Positions 44,510 through 54,575 of a stretch of DNA of 64,000 nt are shown here, in pieces. The stretch is from Erythrobacter oryzae. Its GTDB lineage: Bacteria; Pseudomonadota; Alphaproteobacteria; Sphingomonadales; Sphingomonadaceae. The position numbers and the translations under genes were made by a program. The stretch spans positions 434,001-498,000 of the forward strand of contig NZ_JASCXI010000004.1 in the NCBI RefSeq assembly GCF_030271515.1, in the 5' to 3' direction. The stretch's first letter is position 1, and each line of letters begins with the position of its first letter. Below the pieces are notes generated by a model. That model worked only from the letters and a program-made list of their open reading frames with translations, did not search any database and was not told where the DNA came from.

Positions 44510-44523
44510 GGAGCACCTGAACC

Positions 44524-45495
44524 ATGGCGACTTATCAGAACATCTTCACGCAGGTGCAGGTCAAGGGGCCACCCGAAATGGGTGTCCCGCTGGCACCCGA
44601 GGAAGATATCCGCCTTCCCTATACGGGATACAACTACTGGCTCGGCAAGATCGGGCAGGCCCAGTTCGGGCCCGTCTATCTCGGCTGGTCGGGCATGCTC
44701 AGCCTTGCCTTCGGCACGCTGGCGATCATGATCATCGGGCTCAACTTCTGGGCGCAGGTGAACTGGAGCCCGCAAGGCTTCATGCGCGAGTTCTTCTGGC
44801 TCTACCTCGCGCCTCCGGGGCCGGAATACGGCTTCAGCCCCTTCGTCCCGCTGGAGAAGGGTGGCTGGTGGATCCTCGCCGGCTTCAGCCTGACGGTCTC
44901 GATCCTGCTGTGGTGGGTGCGCACCTACACCCGCGCCAAGGCTCTCGGCATGGGGATGCACATTCCCTGGGCCTTCGCCTCGGCCATCTGGCTCTACCTG
45001 GTGCTGGGCTTCATCCGCCCGATGCTGCTGGGTGACTGGTCGCAGGCGGTGCCCTTCGGCATCTTCGAGCACCTCAACTGGACGAACAACTTCTCGCTCA
45101 CTTACGGGAACCTGTTCTACAACCCGTTCCACGCGCTCTCGATCGTCTTCCTCTACGGGTCGGCGGTGCTGTTCGCGATGCACGGGGCGACGATCCTGGC
45201 TCTCGGCCGCTACGGCGGGGAGCGCGAGATCGAGCAGATCACCGACCGCGGGACGGCTGCCGAACGCGGCGCGCTGTTCTGGCGCTGGGTGATGGGCTTC
45301 AATGCGACCTTCGAGTCGATCCACCGCTGGGCCTGGTGGTTCGCGGTGCTGACCACGCTTACCGGCGGGATCGGCATCCTCTTGACCGGCACGGTGGTCG
45401 ACAACTGGTACCTGTGGGCCCAGGAGCACTACTACGCGCCCGACACGATCAACTACGATCCGAGCGGCGCCGCGCAGGCCGCGCAGGGCGGCTGA
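44524..45495 (+). CDS. pufM: photosynthetic reaction centre M subunit
   Basis: A 323-residue protein with five membrane helices. His183, His203, His220 and His267 match the Rhodobacter ligands at 182, 202, 219 and 266, and Glu235 matches the iron ligand Glu234. It follows pufL by 14 bases. The C-terminus is Asp/Pro/Ala-rich. It is the last gene of the operon; no cytochrome pufC follows, only a terminator. Confidence 0.98.
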   Translation: MATYQNIFTQVQVKGPPEMGVPLAPEEDIRLPYTGYNYWLGKIGQAQFGPVYLGWSGMLSLAFGTLAIMIIGLNFWAQVNWSPQGFMREFFWLYLAPPGPEYGFSPFVPLEKGGWWILAGFSLTVSILLWWVRTYTRAKALGMGMHIPWAFASAIWLYLVLGFIRPMLLGDWSQAVPFGIFEHLNWTNNFSLTYGNLFYNPFHALSIVFLYGSAVLFAMHGATILALGRYGGEREIEQITDRGTAAERGALFWRWVMGFNATFESIHRWAWWFAVLTTLTGGIGILLTGTVVDNWYLWAQEHYYAPDTINYDPSGAAQAAQGG

Positions 45496-45548
45496 CACAC
45501 CGAGGGGGCGCCGGGCCTGCGAGGGTCCGGCTTCCGCCAGAGATGAAA

Positions 45549-45583
45549 GACCCGGCCGGGCGGCAAGCCTGGCCGGGTTTTTC
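45549..45583 (+). terminator. rho-independent terminator after pufM
   Basis: CCCGGCC (45551-45557) pairs with GGCCGGG (45571-45577), followed by TTTTTCT. It closes the puf operon 54 bases after pufM, between convergent transcription units. Confidence 0.9.
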
Positions 45584-45616
45584 TATGCCCGGCGTGCAGG
45601 CGGGAGAACTGGTGGC

Positions 45617-45871
45617 TCAGGGATCGAGGCGGGTGCGCAGGTCCATCAGGTGGAGCGGCAGCGAGGCGGCGAGCGGGAGCGCGATCCACCACCAATCCGC
45701 CCCCGTCAGCGCGGCCCTCAGCCCAAGCACGATCAGCGCCGCCGGGCCGATGAGGCCGATCACCCTGCCCCAGCGCCACCCGGCCCTAAGGCGCAACCAC
45801 AGGGCCTCCGCCAGCAACACGCCAAGGATCAGATCGGCCGCGTGGCCGCTGGCGAAGAAGGCCGCGATCAT
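45617..45871 (-). CDS. 84-residue membrane protein downstream of tspO
   Basis: A small protein with about three hydrophobic segments (AADLILGVLLAEALWL, VIGLIGPAALIVLGLRAAL, WWWIALPLAASLPLHLMDL) and few charges. It starts 26 bases behind the tspO stop on the same strand, so it is probably the last gene of bchG-bch2-bchP-tspO. The longer open frame to 46150 is out-of-frame tspO and is excluded. I recognise no family; a tie to pigment metabolism is inference from position. Confidence 0.7.
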   Translation of the reverse strand: MIAAFFASGHAADLILGVLLAEALWLRLRAGWRWGRVIGLIGPAALIVLGLRAALTGADWWWIALPLAASLPLHLMDLRTRLDP

Positions 45872-45897
45872 CGCTTTATCCCCCGCCCCGTCCGGCC

Positions 45898-46401
45898 TCA
45901 GCCGAAGGGCGCGTTGAGCTGCACCACCGCCCAGTTGAGCGCGCCCGCAAAGCTCACCCAGCCGAGATAGGGCACCAGCAGCAGCGCCGCACCCTTCGAG
46001 AAGCGGCCGCAATAGACGATCATCGCGAGGATCGAGAGCCACAGCACCACCACCTCGACAAAGGCCCAGTCGGGGCGCTGGAAGCGGAAGAACAGGATCG
46101 ACCAGGTAATGTTGAGAAAGCCGTTGAGCGCGAACAGCCCGATCACCCACTCCGCCTCAGCCGAGGTGCGTGCGGCGCGCCAGGCCGCGACGCCCGCCAG
46201 CGTGATCAGCGCATAGATCAGCGTCCAGCCCATCGGAAACAGCGCGTCGGGCGGGTTCCAGTCGGGCTTGGCAAGGCCCTGATACCACGGCCCCAGATCG
46301 GTCACGGTCGCGCCCAGCGCGGCGACACAGGCCGCAGCGATGGTCGCCACGATGACGGGGATGACGATCGTCGGCTTCATGAGCACAAGTCTAGGCTGCA
46401 T
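45898..46401 (-). CDS. tspO: TspO/MBR-family tryptophan-rich sensory protein
   Basis: A 167-residue protein with five membrane helices and the family motifs LAKPDWNPPDALFPMGWTLIYALI, ALNGFLNITWSILFF and LLVPYLGWVSFAGALNWAV. TspO binds porphyrins and is known in Rhodobacter as an outer-membrane regulator of photosynthesis genes in response to oxygen. AGGAGG lies six bases before the ATG at 46401. It follows bchP by 49 bases on the same strand. Confidence 0.93.
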   Translation of the reverse strand: MQPRLVLMKPTIVIPVIVATIAAACVAALGATVTDLGPWYQGLAKPDWNPPDALFPMGWTLIYALITLAGVAAWRAARTSAEAEWVIGLFALNGFLNITWSILFFRFQRPDWAFVEVVVLWLSILAMIVYCGRFSKGAALLLVPYLGWVSFAGALNWAVVQLNAPFG

Positions 46402-46450
46402 CGTCGCCTCCTGGCAATGGCCGCCCGCGCGGCACTCTGCCCCCTCGCGC

Positions 46451-47644
46451 TCAGTGCGCCGGGCTCAGGCCGAGCAGGTGCGCGGTGTCCTTCAGGAAGA
46501 TCTTGACGTGCGCCATCGGTTTGGCGCGCACCAGCTTCTTGTGCATGTAGGCCTGCCAGGTCAGCTCCTGCACGTCCTTGTCGTCGCACATGGTGACGAA
46601 GCGCTCGCGGCGCTTGTCGGACGAGTACCAGAAATACTGCATCACCCCGAGCACCCAGAACACCCGCCCATGCTCCTTCATGAAGCGCTTGCGGGCGGTG
46701 CGCAGCTGCTTGGCCTCGCCGGTCTTGAGAAAGGCGGCGCTGGCCTCGGCGACCATCCGGCCGCCCACCATGGCATAGTAGATCCCCTCGCCCGAGGCCG
46801 GCGCGACGATCCCGGCGGCGTCCCCGGCGACAATGACGTCCGCGCCGTTGTCCCAGCGCTTCAGCGGCTTCAGCGGGATCGGCGCGCCTTCGCGGCGCAC
46901 GGTCTCGCAGCGGTCGAGCCCGAGGTCGTCGCGGATCGTGGCGATCGCGCCGCGCAGGCTGAAGCCTTTGTTGGCGCTGCCCACCCCGATGCTCGCGGTC
47001 TCGCCGTGGGGGAAGACCCAAGCGTAGAAATCGGGCGAGAGGCGGCCCTGATAATAGACGTCGCAGCGCGAGGCATCGAACTGGTCGGTGTTCTTGGGCG
47101 GCGACTTGATGATCTCGTGATAGGCGAAGACACAGGGGATGCGCTCCGCGCCCGGCAGGCACTGCTTGGCCACGGCCGAGCGTGCCCCGTCCGCCCCGAT
47201 CACCACGCGGGCGCGCACGCTTTCGATCGGCCCTCCGCGGGTGCGGCGGAAGGTGACGAGCGGGTGCTTCTGATCGTCACGCTCGATCTTCTCGAAGGTC
47301 GCGGTAAGGCGTTCGGCGCCCGAGTGGCGCGCGCGTTCGCGCAGCCATTCGTCGAACTCCTCGCGGTCGACCATGCCGACATAGCCGATCTCGCCCACGG
47401 GCATGTCGACCGCACGGCCCGAAGGCGCGATCATCCGGGCCGAGCGCGCCTTGGCGACCAGCAGCGATTGGGGAATGTCGAAATCGGCGAGCAGCCGCGG
47501 CGGGACAGCGCCGCCGCAGGGCTTGATCCGCCCGCCACGCTCGATCAGCAGCACCGAATGGCCCGCCAGCGCAAGGTCCGTCGCCGCGGTCGCGCCCGAG
47601 GGCCCACCGCCGATCACGACCGCATCATAGATAGTGTGGTTCAT
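46451..47644 (-). CDS. bchP: geranylgeranyl reductase BchP
   Basis: A 397-residue FAD-dependent reductase with VVIGGGPSGATAATDLA at residues 8-24, GRIKPCGGAVPPRLL, VIGADGARSAVAKQ, and VIVAGDAAGIVAPASGEGIYYAM. It reduces the geranylgeranyl tail of bacteriochlorophyll to phytyl. Length and C-terminal block match the BchP subclass in PGCs. The ATG overlaps the bch2 stop as ATGA. Confidence 0.95.
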   Translation of the reverse strand: MNHTIYDAVVIGGGPSGATAATDLALAGHSVLLIERGGRIKPCGGAVPPRLLADFDIPQSLLVAKARSARMIAPSGRAVDMPVGEIGYVGMVDREEFDEWLRERARHSGAERLTATFEKIERDDQKHPLVTFRRTRGGPIESVRARVVIGADGARSAVAKQCLPGAERIPCVFAYHEIIKSPPKNTDQFDASRCDVYYQGRLSPDFYAWVFPHGETASIGVGSANKGFSLRGAIATIRDDLGLDRCETVRREGAPIPLKPLKRWDNGADVIVAGDAAGIVAPASGEGIYYAMVGGRMVAEASAAFLKTGEAKQLRTARKRFMKEHGRVFWVLGVMQYFWYSSDKRRERFVTMCDDKDVQELTWQAYMHKKLVRAKPMAHVKIFLKDTAHLLGLSPAH

Positions 47645-48999
47645 GCGAACTGCTCCCTCTTACCCTCGCCCGCGCTCGCCCGGATTGCGGCCGCGCCGGT
47701 CGCCTTGACCGCGAGCAGACCCGCCCAGACGAAGGCCGCAGCCTCGACTGCAAACACCAGCTGGAACGCCGCGCCGACCTCGCCCAGCGCGGCGCGCGCC
47801 AGATCGAGCCCGACCGCGCCGAGCAAACCGCCGAGCCCGAAGGCGATGGCCTGCGAGGCGCCCCAGACACCCATGCGCACGCCCTCGCGCGTGGTCTCGC
47901 CCGCGCCCGCCAGCCCCATCATCGAGCCTATGGCTGCGACCGCGAAGACCCCGTTGCCGAAGCCCAATACGAAGAGGTTCGCCTCCAGCGGCCACGGCGG
48001 CCCGGTGATTGCGGCAACACCCAGCGCCGCCAGCGCCGCGCCCGAGGCAAGGCAGCCGCCCACCACCCATGGCCGCAAGCTCCCCGCCGCGCGCGCGGCA
48101 AAGGCGCTCCCGCCGATCCCGGCGACGATCATTCCGATCAGGATGCCGCCCTGGTGGAACTGGCCCACGGTCTTGGTCGAATCCCCCGGCGCCATCCCGA
48201 AGATGAGCCCCGCAAAGGGCTCGAGGATCAGGTCCTGCATCGAGAAGGCGATCATCGAGACGAAGATGAAGATGGTGAAGCGGCGCGCGGCAGGCTCGTG
48301 CCAGATCTCGGCCAGCGCGGCGCGGAAATCGGGGGCGGGCGCATCGTCGGCGGCGTCGCGGAAATGGCCCGCCTGCCGCTCGAGCCGGAAGGTCGCGAGC
48401 ACCGTCACCGCCACCATCACCGCGGCAAGGCCCGTGGCGACCTCGATCAGGCGCTCGGGGCTGTAGGGCTTCAACAGCGTGCCGACCGTGATCGCCGAGG
48501 CGACGATGCCGCCGACCATCATGATCCACGTCACCGCCGCGGCTGCCGCACGCCTTTCGGGCGCGACGCCGCTCGCGAGCAAGGCCAGCGCCGAGGTCCC
48601 GCCCGCGCCCACGCCCGCGCCGATCAGCGCATAGGCGACCACGGCGAGCGCGACGGCGAGCGGGAAATTGCCCTCCATCATCAGCGTCGCCTGCGTCGCG
48701 AGCAGGCCCCCGCCCGCCAGCACCACGAGGCCGCCGATGATCCACAAGGTGCGGCTGCCGCCCTTGTCGGAAGCATGGCCCCACAACGGGCGGCACAGTT
48801 GCACCGCATAATGCCAGGCGACCAGCCCGGCAGGGATCGCGGCAAGGAGTTTCAACTCCACCACCATGATGCGGTTCAGCACCGTCGTCGCCAGCATCAC
48901 CAGCGCGCCGATCGCGGCCTGCACCATGCCGATGCGGATGATCGCGAGCCAGCCGAAGCCCTTGGTCTGCACGGGCGCGGAGGCGAGCGGGGCGTGCAT
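47641..48999 (-). CDS. bch2: PucC/Bch2-family membrane transporter-like protein
   Basis: A 452-residue protein of the BCD/PucC branch of the major facilitator family with twelve hydrophobic segments (LATTVLNRIMVVELKLLAAIPAGLVAWHYAV near the start, GWLAIIRIGMVQAAIG). Relatives between bchG and bchP (bch2, also orf428) are thought to deliver pigments or help antenna assembly. It is joined to bchG by TGATG and to bchP by ATGA. It is a second member of the family of LhaA in this window. Confidence 0.9.
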   Translation of the reverse strand: MHAPLASAPVQTKGFGWLAIIRIGMVQAAIGALVMLATTVLNRIMVVELKLLAAIPAGLVAWHYAVQLCRPLWGHASDKGGSRTLWIIGGLVVLAGGGLLATQATLMMEGNFPLAVALAVVAYALIGAGVGAGGTSALALLASGVAPERRAAAAAVTWIMMVGGIVASAITVGTLLKPYSPERLIEVATGLAAVMVAVTVLATFRLERQAGHFRDAADDAPAPDFRAALAEIWHEPAARRFTIFIFVSMIAFSMQDLILEPFAGLIFGMAPGDSTKTVGQFHQGGILIGMIVAGIGGSAFAARAAGSLRPWVVGGCLASGAALAALGVAAITGPPWPLEANLFVLGFGNGVFAVAAIGSMMGLAGAGETTREGVRMGVWGASQAIAFGLGGLLGAVGLDLARAALGEVGAAFQLVFAVEAAAFVWAGLLAVKATGAAAIRASAGEGKREQFA

Positions 49000-49925
49000 C
49001 AGATATGCCCCCCCAGCCCGAGCGCCGCCGCCAGCATCCCGAGCACATAGAGCGTTACGCCCACGCCGTTATACCACGGCGCATATTTCGCCGGATCGCG
49101 CAGCAGCCGTGGCATGGCGGCGATCTGCGCGGCGAGCACGGCGGTCACCGCCACGGCGGAGATCGCATAGCCCCACAAGACCAGCAGCGCGATGACCACC
49201 ACCTGCGCGCCCGCCATGGTGAGGCAGGCGAGCCGCGCCGCGCGGCTCACGCCGAGCACGACGGGAAGCGAGGTGAGGCCGGTCTGGCGGTCACCCTCCA
49301 CCGCCTTGAAGTCGTTCAAGACCATGATCCCGTGCGCGCCGAGCGAATAGAGCACCAGCACCGCAAGCACGTGGGCCGAGGGCATTGCGCCCAGCATCAC
49401 GGTCGCGCCGGTGAACCACGAGAGCCCCTCGTAGGTGAGCCCGCAAACCAGCGGGCCGAGCCAGCCATTGGCCTTGAAGCGCAGCGGCGGAGCCGAATAG
49501 GCCCAAGCAAACGCAAGCCCGACGAGGCCTGCGACAAACACGATCGGCCCCAGCGCCCAGGCGACGCTCGCCGAGACGAGGCTCGCGATAATCGCGATGT
49601 AGAGCCCCCAGCGGCCCGGGATCCGCCCCGAGGGGATCGGGCGGTGCGGCTCGTTGATGGCATCGACGTGCCGGTCGAACCAGTCGTTGACCGCTTGGGA
49701 TGTGCCGCACACCAGCGGCCCCGCCAGCATCACGCCGCCCGCGACGAACCACCAGCGCCCCTCCAGGCCTGCGCTCGAGGACACGGCACCGCACATGAAG
49801 GCCCACATTGGCGGGAACCAGGTGATGGGTTTGAGCAATTCGAGCACATCGCGTGGCTGCGGCCCGCGGCCGGAACGTGCTGCCGGGGTGGGCACGGTGC
49901 GAGTCGAAGGTACCGAGTGCTCCAT
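48999..49925 (-). CDS. bchG: bacteriochlorophyll synthase BchG
   Basis: A 308-residue UbiA-type prenyltransferase with both Asp-rich motifs: NDWFDRHVDAINEP near residue 82 and DFKAVEGDRQTG near 206. About eight or nine membrane segments are present. It esterifies bacteriochlorophyllide a with geranylgeranyl or phytyl diphosphate. No ribosome site precedes the ATG, and a promoter -10 box stands only six bases before it, so the message may be leaderless; a GTG at 49895 is an alternative start. Confidence 0.94.
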   Translation of the reverse strand: MEHSVPSTRTVPTPAARSGRGPQPRDVLELLKPITWFPPMWAFMCGAVSSSAGLEGRWWFVAGGVMLAGPLVCGTSQAVNDWFDRHVDAINEPHRPIPSGRIPGRWGLYIAIIASLVSASVAWALGPIVFVAGLVGLAFAWAYSAPPLRFKANGWLGPLVCGLTYEGLSWFTGATVMLGAMPSAHVLAVLVLYSLGAHGIMVLNDFKAVEGDRQTGLTSLPVVLGVSRAARLACLTMAGAQVVVIALLVLWGYAISAVAVTAVLAAQIAAMPRLLRDPAKYAPWYNGVGVTLYVLGMLAAALGLGGHI

Positions 49926-49931
49926 ATTTCG

Positions 49932-49972
49932 AGGCTATGCCTGACAAGCAAGAGCGTCAAATTATTTTGACA
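49932..49972 (-). promoter_or_regulatory. bchG promoter with PpsR-like operator
   Basis: On the reverse strand TGT-N12-ACG (49972 down to 49955) is one base from the PpsR consensus and ends in TTGACG (49955-49960) as -35. A 17-base spacer leads to TAGCCT (49932-49937) as -10, six bases before the bchG ATG. Confidence 0.6.
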
Positions 49973-50160
49973 CCTCGAATCGGCCAAACCCCGATTTCGG
50001 CGTTCAAAATCGTAAATGCGCGCGCAGCATGTCACTTCGGGACATGACAGCGCGCTTGACACTCATTTTTTGGGGGCGGGCCTCGATGCCCGGCGCCAGA
50101 ATGGCGGAAAACCGGCGTCGGGCGGCAAAAATGCGAGCCGCGCGCAGCGGCCGGGCGGCG

Positions 50161-51582
50161 CTACTCGCCGTCGCCCGCCAGATTGCCGAGCCCGTAGCGG
50201 TGGAGCTTGGAATAGAGGCTCTGGCGCGACAGGCCGAGGATCTCGGCCGCCGAGGCGCGGTTGTCCGAGGTATAGCTCAAAGCCGCCTCGATACACAGCC
50301 GCTCGATCAGGTCGGTGCTCTCGCGCACGATGTCCTTGAGGCTCATGCGGCCCACCAGTTCGGTGAGCTGCTCGACCGAGCGCGGCAGATCCTGCTGGCC
50401 CGGCGGCAGATCGCGCAAGCGGCGGCCCACGGGGCGGATCACGAAGGCGTAATAGCCATCCTCGCCCGAGGTGCGAACCGCCGACAATTCAACCGGTTCG
50501 CCTTCGATATCGTGACCCACTCTCAGGACGGTCGCGACATTGCGCGCGGCGCCGTGCTGGTCGATCTGGCCTTCGATCAGATCGAGATCGATCCCCGGCC
50601 GGCCGATCGATTCCGACAGGTGCCGCCCGCGCAGCTGGTCGACGCTCGCGGCCTGGAGCATCTCGACGAAGGCGGCATTGGCGGTGACGATCTCGAGATT
50701 GCTGTCGGCCACCACGAAGGCATCGGGCATCTGGTCGACCAGCGCCAAAACGGGGGAAAACTCGCCCGCGGGACGATCGGTCGCGGGGACAAGGCGCACC
50801 AGCAGGAACTGGCCGCGGTCCTGGGTGAAGCCGGCGATGCTCGCCATTACCTCGCGCTGGCCGCGGGCGATGCGGATGCGCGCGGGGCTCACCGTGTCGG
50901 ACACCAGCGCCGCACCCACGAGCGATTGCAACGCTTCCTGCGCGCTCTTGTCGATGAAGGTCGCGAGCTTCTTGCCCGGCAGGCCGCCAGGGCGCGCGCC
51001 GACCAGCGCGTGCGCCGAGGGATTCGCCTCGCGGATGCGCAGCGTGCCAGCCTCGACGATCATCACCGGTTCGGTCGAACGCTCGAACAGCATCCGGTAA
51101 CGCGCCTCGAGCTGGCGCATCCTGAGATAGTCACGCTCGAGCGATTGCTGGACCTGCAGCAGGCGCTGCTGGAGCTTCCCCGCCTCGCGCAGATCGCGCC
51201 CGAAAGCGATGCGGTGCTCGCCCCCGTTGACGCTCAGCACGGCGTAGCGGATCGGCACGTCGCCATCGCGCGAGGGATGGTTGACCTGCCGCCAGTGCTG
51301 CACCTCGCCGCGCCGGGCGGCGGCGAGCATCTCCATGATTTTCGGGCGGGATTCGTCGGTGACCGTCTCGATCCAGTTGTTGCCGACGAGATTGGCGAAG
51401 CTCGGAAACTCGCGCGGATCGAATGCCGCATCGAGGATCGTGCCGGTATCGTCAAGCACCAGCGTGACATCGCCCGCGACCATCGCCAGCTTCATCGCCG
51501 CATCGGCATCGAGCGTGTTGAACAGCTCAGCCGCCTTCCCGAACGGGTGCTTGCCTTCGATCGAGTGTTTGCGGGTGAGCAT
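50161..51582 (-). CDS. ppsR: photosynthesis gene repressor PpsR/CrtJ
   Basis: A 473-residue regulator with an N-terminal PAS-like domain, a helical Gln-rich linker (LQQRLLQVQQSLERDYLRMRQLEARYRMLFE, about 140-175), two further PAS domains (about 165-270 and 285-390), and a C-terminal Fis-type helix-turn-helix (AAEILGLSRQSLYSKLHRYGL). It represses bch, crt and light-harvesting genes at TGT-N12-ACA. Only one Cys is found, Cys430, in the helix-turn-helix region; the partner Cys in the linker/PAS part known from Rhodobacter is absent. It starts 12 bases behind the aerR stop. Confidence 0.93.
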   Translation of the reverse strand: MLTRKHSIEGKHPFGKAAELFNTLDADAAMKLAMVAGDVTLVLDDTGTILDAAFDPREFPSFANLVGNNWIETVTDESRPKIMEMLAAARRGEVQHWRQVNHPSRDGDVPIRYAVLSVNGGEHRIAFGRDLREAGKLQQRLLQVQQSLERDYLRMRQLEARYRMLFERSTEPVMIVEAGTLRIREANPSAHALVGARPGGLPGKKLATFIDKSAQEALQSLVGAALVSDTVSPARIRIARGQREVMASIAGFTQDRGQFLLVRLVPATDRPAGEFSPVLALVDQMPDAFVVADSNLEIVTANAAFVEMLQAASVDQLRGRHLSESIGRPGIDLDLIEGQIDQHGAARNVATVLRVGHDIEGEPVELSAVRTSGEDGYYAFVIRPVGRRLRDLPPGQQDLPRSVEQLTELVGRMSLKDIVRESTDLIERLCIEAALSYTSDNRASAAEILGLSRQSLYSKLHRYGLGNLAGDGE

Positions 51583-51594
51583 CTGCTGTCGAAC

Positions 51595-52479
51595 CTACCG
51601 GAGGTTCAGATCACGGTCAGCAGCAACCTTCACCAGGCCATTTGCGAGTTCGAGCGCCGAAAGCGCGTCTGCCCCTGTGCCGTCGGCCCCAACTTCCATC
51701 GCCATTCCGGGATTCTCGTTGATCATTCGCCCGCCGACAAGCACGATGATGTGGGGATTGGCGGAGACATTGCGCACCGCCTTGATGAGGTTGCTCAATG
51801 CCGCGCTAGGGCAATCGCGGGCCAGCGTCAATCCGAGGAGATCGAAGGGCTGGCGGGCGAGCCGGTCGAGCAGCTCGCGGCGCTCGGGCTTGACCAGCGC
51901 CTCGCTGCGCCAGCCGCCGCGGGCGAAGACCTCCTCGAGCATCAGCGTGCCGAAATTGTGGTGGTCGCCGGGCATCGGCGAGAACAGCGCGCTGAAGGGC
52001 AGCGCGAGGCCGGCAAAGTCGACCGGCGAGCGCGCCGCGACTTCGCGCATCACTTCCTGAAGTCGCCACAAACCCATTGTAACGTCGAGGAAATCGCACT
52101 CGTCGCGCTCCCACATCTCGCCCAGTTTGCGGGCGGCGGGGGCGAGCAGATCGAGGCAGATGGTCTCGACCGAGGCGCCCTTGGCGATGAAGCCGTCGAC
52201 CTCTTCGAGGAGAGCTGCCGCTTCCAGCCGCAAGGGCAGGAGGGCAAAGTCTGCGGCCTCATCGGGGCTGATCGCGCGCAGCAGGCGGGATCGGGTCCGG
52301 GTCTCGGTGGCGGAATGGGCCATCAGCAGGCGGGGTATGATCTCGCTCTCGATGATGGTGTTGACCGAATCGTGCTGTTCGGCCTGCCCCGATGCCCTGC
52401 GGCGGACGGCTTCGAGCGGGGCCGTGATGACCCCGCGCAAGCCGGCGCCGAACATCCCCGATGCCTTGGACTCTCCCAT
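51595..52479 (-). CDS. ppaA: cobalamin-binding antirepressor AerR/PpaA
   Basis: A 294-residue protein with a helical cap and a B12-binding domain. The DxHxxG cobalamin motif is intact (GDHHNFG near residue 168), followed by LLGLTLARDCPSAALSNLIKAVR and IIVLVGGRMI. AerR/PpaA binds light-exposed cobalamin and modulates PpsR/CrtJ. GGGAGG lies about eight bases before the ATG. It forms an operon with ppsR and is divergent from bchF. The first 40 or so residues are variable, and a shorter product from an internal start is possible. Confidence 0.9.
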   Translation of the reverse strand: MGESKASGMFGAGLRGVITAPLEAVRRRASGQAEQHDSVNTIIESEIIPRLLMAHSATETRTRSRLLRAISPDEAADFALLPLRLEAAALLEEVDGFIAKGASVETICLDLLAPAARKLGEMWERDECDFLDVTMGLWRLQEVMREVAARSPVDFAGLALPFSALFSPMPGDHHNFGTLMLEEVFARGGWRSEALVKPERRELLDRLARQPFDLLGLTLARDCPSAALSNLIKAVRNVSANPHIIVLVGGRMINENPGMAMEVGADGTGADALSALELANGLVKVAADRDLNLR

Positions 52480-52649
52480 TCGTCAGACCCTCCCAGGTCG
52501 TGCGGACGAACCTTCCGCAGGAGGTAGTGACTGCCTCGAGGGCAGCCATTGGCTCTGATCCCGAAAAGCCAGCGACTCCTATCTACGCCTTTTTCGCTCT
52601 TGGCGCAAACGACCTTACCCATGATAGGCCAGTCGTCAACAGAACTGAA

Positions 52650-52689
52650 CGTCCAATTGAGTTGACACTTATGTTGGAAAGCGTAAACC
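52650..52689 (+). promoter_or_regulatory. bchF promoter with PpsR-like operator
   Basis: CGT-N12-ACA (52650-52667) is one base from the PpsR consensus and carries TTGACA (52662-52667) as -35. TAAACC at 52684-52689 is a weak -10 at 16-base spacing. It lies in the 242-base gap between divergent ppaA and bchF and should drive the bchF-to-puh superoperon. Nothing else clear was seen in the gap. Confidence 0.65.
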
Positions 52690-52721
52690 TCCGAGTCTGA
52701 GAGAAAAGGCTGACGCGACTA

Positions 52722-54571
<1,850 letters not shown>

Positions 54572-54575
54572 GCCG

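Noticed and set aside
45496..45616. Possible pufC remnant after pufM
   Set aside because: The stretch is only 121 bases, holds a terminator and no CxxCH motif.
50013..50060. Dyads around TGTCACTT...GACATGACA upstream of bchG as another PpsR site
   Set aside because: The half-site spacing is not 12 bases and no promoter fits.
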